Positions 7,060-15,225 of a stretch of 64,000 bases of DNA are shown here, in pieces. The DNA comes from Planctomycetota bacterium (lineage in GTDB: Bacteria > Planctomycetota > Phycisphaerae > SM23-33), in contig JAKJER010000028.1 in assembly GCA_022705325.1 (NCBI GenBank), forward strand, positions 1 through 64,000, given 5' to 3'. The position numbers and the translations under genes were made by a program. Within the stretch, counting starts at the first letter, position 1; each line of letters opens with the position of its first letter. The notes under the pieces are model-generated. The model was not told the origin of the DNA. It saw only the letters and a program-made list of their open reading frames with translations, and did no database searches.

Positions 7060-9321
7060 TTATGGGTTCTTTCGCTGCCTGAGTTTCTCGGCCAGTTCGT
7101 CGACGGTTCTTTCCGCGGCGGCCAGCTCGTCGGCGGCCGCGGGCTGTCGTCCCCAGCGGAGCCGGTAGTACAGGTCGACCAGGTCGTCCAGCGGGGCGCG
7201 GGGGAGGTCGAGTTTCCGGGCGGCCTCGGCGGCGACGTGCCGGGCGGTCTGGGCGGGGCGGTCGCCCACGCCGTGAGGGGCAAGCAATTCCAGCAGGCGG
7301 ACGAGGAAGCGCACCTGCGGCGGGGCCCGCCGGGAGGCCTCCTGGGCTCGCGTGCGTTCCCGCATGGAGCGACGGACCAGCCGGGCGAGCACGACTGCTT
7401 CGAGGACCAGCCCGATGGCGGCGACGGCGATGGCCAGGCGGACCATCAGGGCGTCGACCTGTCCGTAGGCCAGCAGGCGTGAGAAGCTCTCGCCCGCGTC
7501 CCTGATGAGCGAACCGGCGGCCGCCCACGTCCGCTGGATGCTCCGCACCACGTGGCGGGCCAGCGACTGGCGGAGGCGGTTGTCGTAGCTGATGACGTTC
7601 TCGTACCACCAGAATCCCATGCTGGACCAGGTGTCGCGGGCCCAGGCGAACAGCCCGGTCTGCCGCGCCGCGGGGGCGGGCGGCGTGGCGTCGAACGGCA
7701 CCCAGTCGCCGCCCTGCGTGAAGACCTCGGTCCAGGCGTGCGCGTCGCGGTCGCGGACGGTAAAGCTTCGCTGCGCGGGCGAGGCGGGCTCCAGGCGAAA
7801 GCCCGTGGCCAGGCGGGCGGGGATGTGCAGGCTGTGGCACATCACCGTCAGTGCCGACGCAAAATACTCGCAGTGCCCGCGCCGAGAATGGAAGAGGAAG
7901 TGCTCCACGCCGTCGCGGTCGCCAGGGACCTCGTCCAGTTCCAGCGTGTACTCGTACTCATCCCTCAGACGCTGGGCCAGGCGCGTAGCCAGTCGCAGGT
8001 TCAATTCGTCGCTGCGCGGGCCTTCTTCTCGCTCGTCGGGGAGAAGGTCGCGGCACCACTGGCGGGCGAGCTGCTCGACCGCCTGCCCCGCGTAAATCAA
8101 CCCGTGGGGCATCTGCGGCGGGTTGCCCGACCGCTCGCGCATCCGGCGGAGGTAGTCCACCTGTGGGCTGGACAGCGGCATGGGCCAGGCCCGCACGGTG
8201 TAGCGGATGACGGGATCGAATTGCATGGGGGGCGAGAACCGGATCTCGCCGTCGCCATCGATCTGGGCCTGGCCCTGGGTCGTCGTGACCTCGACCGGCG
8301 GGGCGATGGAGAACAGCAAGGTGGGGCTGGCGGAAGCCACCTGGGAGACGTTGAGGACCAGGGCATTGTCGAGCAGGCGGGTGTCCGGAGCGGGTGCGCT
8401 CTCGTGCCCGGAAGAGAACATCCGCCCGGCGCGGCGCGACCATCGCGAACGGGCGTAGAGATTGAAGACCTGCCCTCGCAGGTACTGGACCTGCCGCGTG
8501 TACGGTCCGCTGGGAAGCGGGCCGGTCAACTGGAGGCTCAGGACCACGCGATTGGAGAGATAGATGCGCCGCACCGTGGGGTCGCCGAGGTGGACGGACT
8601 GACTGTACCCGCTCAAGGCGGCTCCGTCGGAAGCGGCTGAATGGGTGTGAGCTTCGCGCGGTGCGACCAGGAACATCGCGATGCCCACGGCGAGCATGAA
8701 GATGGTTGCGCCGACGGAGCGGCGGACCAGAAACTGTCCGGGCCAGTCGCGCACGGCATTCCAGGCCACGCGGTGGGCGTCGAGCGGGCCAGCCTCCACC
8801 ACCAGGCGGGCAACGGCGGCCTGGTCCAGTCGGCGCTTGAGGGTGAACACCATGACCGTGTACGCGGTCAGGGTCAGGTGCACCGCCACCACCATCGCCA
8901 GCCAGAACGCCATCGTCAGCAAGCTGCACGCGACCATGAGCAGCATGGTCAGAACAAGCATCTGGACGTAGTCCCGGTTGGTCTTTCGCTCGAAGAGCTT
9001 GCAGATCTGGATCAGGATCAGGTAGTGCCCCAACTGGGCCAGCAGTTCGGCCCGCGAGGTGAGGACCTCCAGCACCAGGATCCCGGTGGAGGTCAGGACG
9101 CCCGCGTTGACGAAGAAACGGCTGACGTAGACCTCCTGGGCGCGGTGGACGGCGGCGAGGTTGACGGCTACGGCCGCTGTCCCCGCGAGGAGGTAGAACA
9201 CGCTGCCGTCGGCGAGGCTGAATGAGGCCAGCCCCAGCCAGATGAGGAGCATGAGGGGCCTCTCGAGGCGGCGCCTGGCCTTGAGGACGATCTCGGCCTC
9301 GCTGTAGCTTCGCAGGGGCAT
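7060..9321 (-). CDS. TgpA-like membrane transglutaminase-domain protein
   Basis: 753 residues from the ATG at 9321, which overlaps the stop of the upstream DUF58 gene (TGATG). The longer upstream frame is a shadow. The N-terminal ~220 residues hold about six hydrophobic helices (DUF3488/TgpA type). They are followed by an extracytoplasmic region with a transglutaminase-like core: Cys in RRGHCEYFAS (near residue 480), His in DAHAWTEV (near 527) and Asp in WVPFDATPP (near 543), giving the papain-like triad. Another membrane helix and a basic cytoplasmic tail (DUF4129-like) follow. It is the last gene of a moxR-DUF58-transglutaminase operon, a widely conserved module whose transglutaminase acts outside the membrane on peptides or proteins; the substrate is not known. 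Confidence 0.88.
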   Translation of the reverse strand: MPLRSYSEAEIVLKARRRLERPLMLLIWLGLASFSLADGSVFYLLAGTAAVAVNLAAVHRAQEVYVSRFFVNAGVLTSTGILVLEVLTSRAELLAQLGHYLILIQICKLFERKTNRDYVQMLVLTMLLMVACSLLTMAFWLAMVVAVHLTLTAYTVMVFTLKRRLDQAAVARLVVEAGPLDAHRVAWNAVRDWPGQFLVRRSVGATIFMLAVGIAMFLVAPREAHTHSAASDGAALSGYSQSVHLGDPTVRRIYLSNRVVLSLQLTGPLPSGPYTRQVQYLRGQVFNLYARSRWSRRAGRMFSSGHESAPAPDTRLLDNALVLNVSQVASASPTLLFSIAPPVEVTTTQGQAQIDGDGEIRFSPPMQFDPVIRYTVRAWPMPLSSPQVDYLRRMRERSGNPPQMPHGLIYAGQAVEQLARQWCRDLLPDEREEGPRSDELNLRLATRLAQRLRDEYEYTLELDEVPGDRDGVEHFLFHSRRGHCEYFASALTVMCHSLHIPARLATGFRLEPASPAQRSFTVRDRDAHAWTEVFTQGGDWVPFDATPPAPAARQTGLFAWARDTWSSMGFWWYENVISYDNRLRQSLARHVVRSIQRTWAAAGSLIRDAGESFSRLLAYGQVDALMVRLAIAVAAIGLVLEAVVLARLVRRSMRERTRAQEASRRAPPQVRFLVRLLELLAPHGVGDRPAQTARHVAAEAARKLDLPRAPLDDLVDLYYRLRWGRQPAAADELAAAERTVDELAEKLRQRKNP

Positions 9322-10547
9322 CAGGCTCCCTCCGCAGCCAGGGCCGGCCGGCGGGCGCCGGCGGGGGCGAGATCGGGCGAGTCGGCATCGGGCGAGGGCT
9401 TGGCGCCGCTGTCGTCGAAGAAGACGTCCAGTTCCCGGGCCCGCACGACGACCATGTGTCGGCAGAACGAACGGAGCGAGCGCAGGGCATAGGAGTCCAC
9501 GTCGTCCTCGCCCGCGGCCACCACCACCTGCGCCTGGGCCACCTGCGAGACCCGCACCGCCCGCAACGTCCGTTCGAGGCCGTGGGCGGTGTTGTCGTCC
9601 ATGTCGGCCAGGGCGTCCAGCAGGGCCTGCCACTGTCCCCGTCCGCCCTGTGGGGCGAAGGTCTTCACGCCGCTGGAGAACGCCAGGGCCAGGCCCACCA
9701 TGTATCCCTGGGCTACCGCATGATCGATAAGCGTGGCGGCGAAACGCAGGAGGCGTTCGCGGAGCAGGATGGCCTCGGCGGTGTCTTGGCGGCGGCGGGT
9801 GTCAACGAAGACCCACAGCAGGTCCGGCAGGGGGCGGGACATCTCCCGCAGCACCGGGACGGGCCGGCAGGCGGAGCGGCGCCAGTGGATCCAGCGGGGG
9901 TTGTCGCCTCCGCGGTAGTCTCGCAGGCCGAAGAACTCGTCCTGCCCGCCTGTGGCGGGACTGGGAGCGGCCGAGGACACCTCGACCGCGCCGCGGCGGA
10001 GGAACCAGTTCCGCAGACGTCCGCGAGCGGGCCAGACGATCACGGTGCTGTCCTGGGCGATGCGGCGACGCGCCTCGACCAGGCCGAAGGGAAAGATGGT
10101 GGACAACTGCATCTCGCGGAGGTGGATGCGTCCGCGGACGAGCGCGGCAAATCGTCCGCCGCTGCGAAAGACCGCCTGGGCGGGCAGATGGACGCAATAA
10201 CCGTCAGCGCTGTCGATGCCGGTGGGCGCCATCTCGCGCACGCTCAGGCCCATGCAGCCTCGGCGGCGGTGGGTGTTGCGCAGGGCGTAGCCGAGGTGGA
10301 CGGTCCGGTTCTGCCAGGCCCGCGAGGGCACCTCTCGCTGCAATTGCACCGCCAGCAACATGCGCCGTGCGGTCACAGCCGACAGGTGCAACGCCGCCAT
10401 CATCGCCCCGAACAGGACGAACATCATGCCCGCCTGGCTCTTGACGGCGGAGACGCCGAGCAGCACCGCGACGCTCAGGAACAGCCAGCCCGCGCGGGTG
10501 AGGCGGAAACGGACAGGCGCGGGCTTGCGGGACTGGCGGCGGCTCAC
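9321..10547 (-). CDS. DUF58 protein (MoxR-associated, vWA-like)
   Basis: 408 residues. Two hydrophobic helices lie near the N-terminus (residues ~17-60), then a beta-rich region and the DUF58 core with its signature around LRDYRGGDNPRWIHWRRSA. A degenerate von Willebrand A-like C-terminal half (LLWVFVDTRRR) follows. The C-terminal tail is low-complexity and proline/alanine rich. DUF58 proteins are thought to be adaptors of MoxR AAA ATPases. The gene lies 9 nt after the moxR gene and overlaps the transglutaminase gene by one base, so the three are translated as one operon. Confidence 0.88.
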   Translation of the reverse strand: MSRRQSRKPAPVRFRLTRAGWLFLSVAVLLGVSAVKSQAGMMFVLFGAMMAALHLSAVTARRMLLAVQLQREVPSRAWQNRTVHLGYALRNTHRRRGCMGLSVREMAPTGIDSADGYCVHLPAQAVFRSGGRFAALVRGRIHLREMQLSTIFPFGLVEARRRIAQDSTVIVWPARGRLRNWFLRRGAVEVSSAAPSPATGGQDEFFGLRDYRGGDNPRWIHWRRSACRPVPVLREMSRPLPDLLWVFVDTRRRQDTAEAILLRERLLRFAATLIDHAVAQGYMVGLALAFSSGVKTFAPQGGRGQWQALLDALADMDDNTAHGLERTLRAVRVSQVAQAQVVVAAGEDDVDSYALRSLRSFCRHMVVVRARELDVFFDDSGAKPSPDADSPDLAPAGARRPALAAEGA

Positions 10548-10556
10548 GCGCGGCTC

Positions 10557-11489
10557 CTACAGGGGGACGGGAACGGTCTCGAGAATCTGGCGGAAGAGCG
10601 CGTCGGCGGCGGCCGCCCCGTCAGCGGCCAGCGCCTTGGTCATCAGTCGGTGCGAGCAGATCGCGGGCGCGAGGTCCTGCACGTCGTCGGGCAGGGCGTA
10701 GTTTCGCCCCTCCAGCAGGGCCGCGGCGCGGGCGGCCTGCATCATGGCCAGCGAGGCCCGCGGCGAGAGGCCCACGGCCAGTTCCTGGCTGCGCCGAGTC
10801 GCCTCCACGATCGACAGGATGTACTGGATGATGGCCTCGTCCACCTCGACCGCCAGCACCTGTTCCTGAAGCGCCAGCAGTTCCTCTGCCGTCAGCACGC
10901 TGGCCAGGTCCGCCAGGCGGGTGCGGGCGGGCTGGGTCAACAGGATATCCCGCTCGGTCGAGCGGTCGGGGTACCCGATGCGCACGCGGATCATGAAGCG
11001 GTCGAGCTGGTTCTCGGGCAGGAAGTAGGTGCCCTCGAACTCGTAAGGGTTCTGGGTGGCCAGCACCATGAAGGGCGGGCCCAGGGGGAAGGTCCGCCCA
11101 TCGGCGGTGACCTGCGACTCGTTCATGGCTTCCAGCAGGGCCGACTGGGTCCGCGGCGTGGTGCGGTTGATCTCGTCTACCAGCACGATCTGGGCGAAGA
11201 TGGGCCCGGGCTTGAAACTGAACTCGCCCTTGGAGGAGTCGTAGACGCTGACGCCGAGGATGTCGCTGGGCAGCAGATCGGGGGTGAGCTGGATGCGGCT
11301 GAAGCTGCAGTCGATTGACCGGGCGATGGCCCGCGTGAGGATCGTCTTGCCCACGCCGGGCACATCTTCGAGCAGGACATGACCCCGGGCCAGCAACGCC
11401 ACCAGCACCTGGCGCACCGCCTCCTCCTTGCCCAGCAGCACGCTCTGGATACTCGCCCGCAACGCCTGGAGTTTCTCGTTCGCTGTCAT
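10557..11489 (-). CDS. MoxR-family AAA+ ATPase
   Basis: 310 residues, full length for the AAA_3 family. Walker A is GVGKT (in EDVPGVGKTILTRAI), Walker B is VLVDEIN, followed by sensor 1 in ATQNP and the MoxR insert FEGTYFLPENQLDRF. The C-terminal lid domain (residues ~220-310) contains SPRASLAM. MoxR ATPases act as chaperones in assembly or activation of vWA-domain protein complexes. It is the first gene of the moxR-DUF58-transglutaminase operon. A TATAAT box 10 nt before the ATG would give an almost leaderless transcript. Confidence 0.92.
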   Translation of the reverse strand: MTANEKLQALRASIQSVLLGKEEAVRQVLVALLARGHVLLEDVPGVGKTILTRAIARSIDCSFSRIQLTPDLLPSDILGVSVYDSSKGEFSFKPGPIFAQIVLVDEINRTTPRTQSALLEAMNESQVTADGRTFPLGPPFMVLATQNPYEFEGTYFLPENQLDRFMIRVRIGYPDRSTERDILLTQPARTRLADLASVLTAEELLALQEQVLAVEVDEAIIQYILSIVEATRRSQELAVGLSPRASLAMMQAARAAALLEGRNYALPDDVQDLAPAICSHRLMTKALAADGAAAADALFRQILETVPVPL

Positions 11490-11498
11490 GCCAAGTCG

Positions 11499-11504
11499 AT
11501 TATA
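11499..11504 (-). promoter_or_regulatory. Candidate -10 box of the moxR operon
   Basis: A perfect TATAAT on the minus strand ends 9 nt before the moxR start codon. It predicts transcription starting about 2-4 nt upstream of the ATG. No convincing -35 element is seen. Confidence 0.4.
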
Positions 11505-11676
11505 CCGGGACCTGCCGGCATGGGCTAGAGTCTGAGAGCAAGCGGGGCAAGTGCGCTTGACCGGACTGCGGGCCAGTGGTAGGGTGCGCCCGGACGGACA
11601 CGCACCGTGCGTGGCCGCTGTGGTGAGTCAAATGGCGTGCGGCCGAATCGTTCGGTCGACCAAAGAGGACAAGTCC

Positions 11677-13122
11677 ATGATCCGATCGCATTCCCAAACC
11701 GATTCCCGCATAGCGCACACGCTTCGCCTTCTCGGCCGGGCTATGTGTGGGGCCTGCCTGCTCGCGGCATCGGTCCTGCCGGCCGGGCGCCTGGCCGGCG
11801 CAGACAGGAGCCCCAACTTCGTGATCGTGTACGTCGACGACCTGGGGTACGGCGATCTGGGCCCGTTCGGCTCGAAGACCCACCGCACGCCCGCCATCGA
11901 CCGGATGGCCGAGCAGGGGATGCGGCTGACGGACTTCTACTCGACATGCTCGGTGTGCACGCCTTCTCGCTCCAGCGTGATGACCGGGTGCTACCCGCGG
12001 CGCGTCAACATGCACGTGGACGAGAAGAACCGCTGCGTGCTCTTCACGGCCTCGCGCAAGGGCCTGCACCCGGACGAGGTCACCATCGCCGATCTGCTCA
12101 AGACCAAGGGCTACGCCACCGCCTGCATCGGCAAGTGGCACCTGGGCGACCATCCCAAGTTCATGCCCACCAGCCAGGGGTTCGACGAGTACTTCGGCAT
12201 TCCCTACAGCAATGACATGCACACCAGGCAGGTGCCCCTGCCCCTGGTGAGGAACCTCACGGTGATCGAAGCCCCCCTTCGCCAGGACACAGTGACCGAG
12301 CGGTACACGAAGGAGGCGATCCGGTTCATCAAGGCCAACAAGGATCGCCCGTTCTTCCTGTACTTGCCCCACACGGCCGTCCACCTGCCGCTGCATCCCG
12401 GCGCGGCCTTCAAGGGCAAGTCCAAGGACGGCGCATACGGCGACTGGGTGGAGGAAGTGGACTGGTCGATGGACGAGTTGTTCCAGACGCTGCAGGCCGA
12501 GGGGATCGACCAGAACACGCTGGTCGTGCTGACCTCGGACAACGGCTCGCAGAAGGCCGGCAGCAACCTGCCCCTGCGGGGCGGCAAGGGGCGCACCGAC
12601 GAGGGCGGCATGCGCATGCCCTGCATTATTCGCTACCCGGGCAAGATCCCCGCGGGCTCGAGCAGTTCGGAGATCACGGCGACCATCGACCTGCTGCCGA
12701 CGTTCGCCCGCCTGGCCGGGGCCGTTCTGCCCGAACGGGTCATCGACGGGCGGGACATCTGGCCCATCCTCAGCAGGCAGAACGGCGCCAAGTCGCCCCA
12801 CGAGGCGTTCTACTACTACCAGATGGACCAACTCCAGGCCGTGCGCAGCGGGCCGTGGAAGCTGTTCGTCCCCATGGAGGCCAAGAAGCGAAACTGGGGC
12901 AAGCCCGAGGGCAAGACGGAGCTGAAGCTGTTCAACCTGGCCCAGGACATCCACGAGGACAACAACGTGGCCGACGCCCATCCCGAGGTGGTTGCCCGCC
13001 TGCTGGCGCTGGCCGAGAAGGCGCGCCAGGAACTTGGCGACGGCGACCGCCCGGGCAAGGGACAACGTCCTGCCGGGTGGGTGGACCAGCCCTCGCCCCG
13101 CCTGCTGGAAGGCAAAGACTGA
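11677..13122 (+). CDS. S1-family sulfatase (arylsulfatase A-like)
   Basis: 481 residues from the ATG at 11677, preceded by AAAGAGGAC; the longer upstream frame has no support. An N-terminal signal peptide ends near residue 42 (LLAASVLPAGRLAGAD). The formylglycine motif is CTPSR, with Cys94 as the residue to be oxidised. Metal ligands are Asp54-Asp55 (YVDDLGYGD) and the SDNG motif; the active-site lysine and histidines are in GKWHLGDH and PHTAVH. Length and motif order are typical of periplasmic S1 sulfatases, which cleave sulfate esters from glycans. Activity requires a formylglycine-generating or anaerobic sulfatase-maturating enzyme, not seen in this window. The substrate is unassigned. Confidence 0.92.
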   Translation: MIRSHSQTDSRIAHTLRLLGRAMCGACLLAASVLPAGRLAGADRSPNFVIVYVDDLGYGDLGPFGSKTHRTPAIDRMAEQGMRLTDFYSTCSVCTPSRSSVMTGCYPRRVNMHVDEKNRCVLFTASRKGLHPDEVTIADLLKTKGYATACIGKWHLGDHPKFMPTSQGFDEYFGIPYSNDMHTRQVPLPLVRNLTVIEAPLRQDTVTERYTKEAIRFIKANKDRPFFLYLPHTAVHLPLHPGAAFKGKSKDGAYGDWVEEVDWSMDELFQTLQAEGIDQNTLVVLTSDNGSQKAGSNLPLRGGKGRTDEGGMRMPCIIRYPGKIPAGSSSSEITATIDLLPTFARLAGAVLPERVIDGRDIWPILSRQNGAKSPHEAFYYYQMDQLQAVRSGPWKLFVPMEAKKRNWGKPEGKTELKLFNLAQDIHEDNNVADAHPEVVARLLALAEKARQELGDGDRPGKGQRPAGWVDQPSPRLLEGKD

Positions 13123-13207
13123 CGCGACCACCCGGGGACAATTGACGAATTGGCCGATTGACGGTAGGATGGAAGCAGGACAATCGGAGGTCCCCGAGTA
13201 CATCTCG

Positions 13208-13903
13208 ATGAACAGTGGCCCGACAATCTCGGCCGCCAAGGTCGTCCTCTTTGCACGGGCGGACGGTCCGCTGCGCGCCGCGGTGGGGCGGTCGGCCGGC
13301 GTGGTGGAGGCTGCCAGCGCGTACGAGGCGGCCGCCGAACTGTTAACCGGTCCGACGGCTGCCCTGGTGGTCGATCTGCCTTTGTTGACGCCCTATCACT
13401 GTCGCCTGCTCCGCCTGGCCGGCGATCTGGGCGTGCCGGCGCTGGGCGTGGGCGTCGCCCGCCGGGCCATCCGTTGCGAAGACTTGCACCCCTTGCGTCG
13501 GGTCGGCCTGGAGGAATTGGGCGGGCGCCTCGCGGAGATATGCCGGGAGTTCGAGTTATCCATGTTGACCTTTGCGGCCGCGGGGGAGATCGAGGCCCAG
13601 CTTCAGCAGGAGAGCCCCGCCCCGGCCACCGAGGCTGCCCGGGCCTCTCCGGCGGCGCCGGCAGGCCAGGCGCCGGTGAACGCGTTTCTCAGGGGCTCGG
13701 CGGCGGCGACCCGGCGCGAGGAGGAGTTGGCTGGCGCGGAATCTGCTTGCGACGCCCCGGCGGGGGGCACCTACGTTTCCGACGAGAGCACCGGGGGCAA
13801 GTCTCCCGAGCACTCCGACCACGCCCAGGCTGCGTCGCCTGCCTTGCCGTCGGCCTTGCTCAGCGACGAGGAGCTTTCGGCCCTTCTGGGGGACGAGCCG
13901 TGA
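13208..13903 (+). CDS. Receiver-like protein with acidic FliM-like C-terminal peptide
   Basis: 231 residues from the ATG at 13208 (an ATG at 13169 is an alternative). Residues ~8-115 have the alternating beta/alpha pattern of a response-regulator receiver; an Asp stands at the end of predicted beta-3 (LVVDLPLL) but the usual acidic pocket and Lys are not clear, so it may be a pseudo-receiver. Residues ~125-215 are low-complexity, Ala/Glu/Ser/Pro rich and probably disordered. The protein ends in LLSDEELSALLGDEP, which resembles the N-terminal CheY-binding peptide of FliM (LSQxEIDALL). The gene overlaps the next, a GGDEF protein, by 4 bp (GTGA), so the two products are likely partners in c-di-GMP signalling. 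No family name can be given. Confidence 0.65.
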   Translation: MNSGPTISAAKVVLFARADGPLRAAVGRSAGVVEAASAYEAAAELLTGPTAALVVDLPLLTPYHCRLLRLAGDLGVPALGVGVARRAIRCEDLHPLRRVGLEELGGRLAEICREFELSMLTFAAAGEIEAQLQQESPAPATEAARASPAAPAGQAPVNAFLRGSAAATRREEELAGAESACDAPAGGTYVSDESTGGKSPEHSDHAQAASPALPSALLSDEELSALLGDEP

Positions 13904-15105
13904 GCAACCTCGACCTGCTGCTGCTGGGCGGTCCAGACCAGACGGCCGTCGTTGCCCGCCAGGCCCAGGCCAACGTCGTCCATTACGACGATGCGTACGA
14001 CGCCCTGCTGGAACTCAGCCGGCGTCCCTGGCCTGCGGTCGTGCTGACGGCTGGCAGGGAGGACTTCGCCGGGCTCTGCCGGGCCTGCCGGCGTCTCCAG
14101 CCCCACGCCCGCCTGCTGGTGTTGTGTTCGCCCGCCCAGGAGGCGGCGATCCGCCCGCTTCGGCCCGCGCTGCTGGACGACTACTTTGTCTATCCCACCA
14201 CCCGCGACGACTGGGCGTTGCTGCGGGGGCCCTTCGTCGCCCAGGCTTCAGGCGGCGAGTTGTGCGCCCTCACGCCGGCTGACTTCTCCGCCCTGGCCGG
14301 CGCCGCCCGCAGTCTGCCCGCGTTGGAAAGTCAGCTTGCCTCGCTGGTGAGCGTTCGCCTGAGGCGGACGGTGCGATGGGTGCCCCGCGAAGCCGTCGCA
14401 CCGGGTCAGTCCGGGCTGTTGGACATCCCCGGGCAGGCGAAGATGCTGGTCGTCGGCAAGGACGAGGCGGGCGATCTCAGTCCGCACCAGCGGGACATGC
14501 TGGCCAACCTGGCCCATGCCCTGCCGGGGCTGGTCCAGGCCGCCATGCGGGCCCAGTCGCTCCACCGCCTGGCCTCCACGGACCATCTCACCGGCGTCTA
14601 CAATCGTCGCTATTTCTGCCAGCTTACCGACCAGATCCTCCTGCGGGCGGTGCGGCGGCATTTCCGGGTGACCTTGCTGCTGTACGACATGGACAACTTC
14701 AAGCGGTACAACGACACCTACGGTCACCAGGCCGGGGACGAGATCCTGCGCGAGACCGCCCAGCTCATGCGGCGCACGACGCGGCGCCAGGACATCGTCG
14801 CCCGTATCGGGGGCGACGAGTTCGCCGTCCTCTTCTGGGATGCCGAAAAGCCCCGCCAGCCGAACAGCCGTCACCCCGACACGCCCTACGTGCTGGCCGA
14901 TCGGTTCCGCCAGGCCGTCCTCCAGCACGAGTTCCGCCTGCTGGGCTCGGAGGCCAAAGGCTCGCTCACCATCTCCGGCGGGCTGGCCCGCTTCCCCGTC
15001 GACGGCACGAACTGCGACGAACTCCTCCGCCGGGCCGACCAGGCGCTCCACGAGGCCAAGGCCCTGGGCAAGAACGTCATCCACTTGATCGGGCAGAAGA
15101 GGTGA
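13900..15105 (+). CDS. GGDEF diguanylate cyclase
   Basis: 401 residues from a GTG start overlapping the preceding stop. Residues 1-110 form a receiver-like fold without a phospho-acceptor Asp (VVLTAGRED at the beta-3 end). The middle region (~110-220) may be a divergent FliM/GAF-like sensor. Residues ~225-400 are a complete GGDEF domain: the active-site motif GGDEF is at 304-308, the substrate/metal motif DMDNFKRYNDTYGH at 263-276, and an inhibitory I-site RxxD at 295-298, five residues before GGDEF. It should make c-di-GMP from two GTP with product inhibition. It is translationally coupled to the receiver-like gene. No EAL or HD-GYP partner lies in the window. Confidence 0.9.
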   Translation: MSNLDLLLLGGPDQTAVVARQAQANVVHYDDAYDALLELSRRPWPAVVLTAGREDFAGLCRACRRLQPHARLLVLCSPAQEAAIRPLRPALLDDYFVYPTTRDDWALLRGPFVAQASGGELCALTPADFSALAGAARSLPALESQLASLVSVRLRRTVRWVPREAVAPGQSGLLDIPGQAKMLVVGKDEAGDLSPHQRDMLANLAHALPGLVQAAMRAQSLHRLASTDHLTGVYNRRYFCQLTDQILLRAVRRHFRVTLLLYDMDNFKRYNDTYGHQAGDEILRETAQLMRRTTRRQDIVARIGGDEFAVLFWDAEKPRQPNSRHPDTPYVLADRFRQAVLQHEFRLLGSEAKGSLTISGGLARFPVDGTNCDELLRRADQALHEAKALGKNVIHLIGQKR

Positions 15106-15137
15106 CAGCCGGCGGTCCCACGGCTTGAAAGCCATGA

Positions 15138-15200
15138 AGAAACGGGAAACGCGGGACCGGGAGAGGCGCCTCTCCCGCTGGTCCGACGGCTCCCGTTTCT
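15138..15200. terminator. Large bidirectional hairpin between convergent genes
   Basis: AGAAACGGGA pairs with TCCCGTTTCT, GGACC with GGTCC, and the centre is the 18-bp palindrome GGGAGAGGCGCCTCTCCC. It sits between the 3' ends of the GGDEF gene and the fucose-isomerase-like gene. No U-tract follows on either strand. Confidence 0.55.
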
Positions 15201-15225
15201 CGCCGCGATTTCTCCCCTCCAATTC

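Noticed and set aside
12992..13207. N-terminal extension of the receiver-like protein
   Set aside because: It overlaps the 3' end of the sulfatase gene in another frame and reads as Arg/Trp-rich shadow sequence. The protein-like part begins at 13208.
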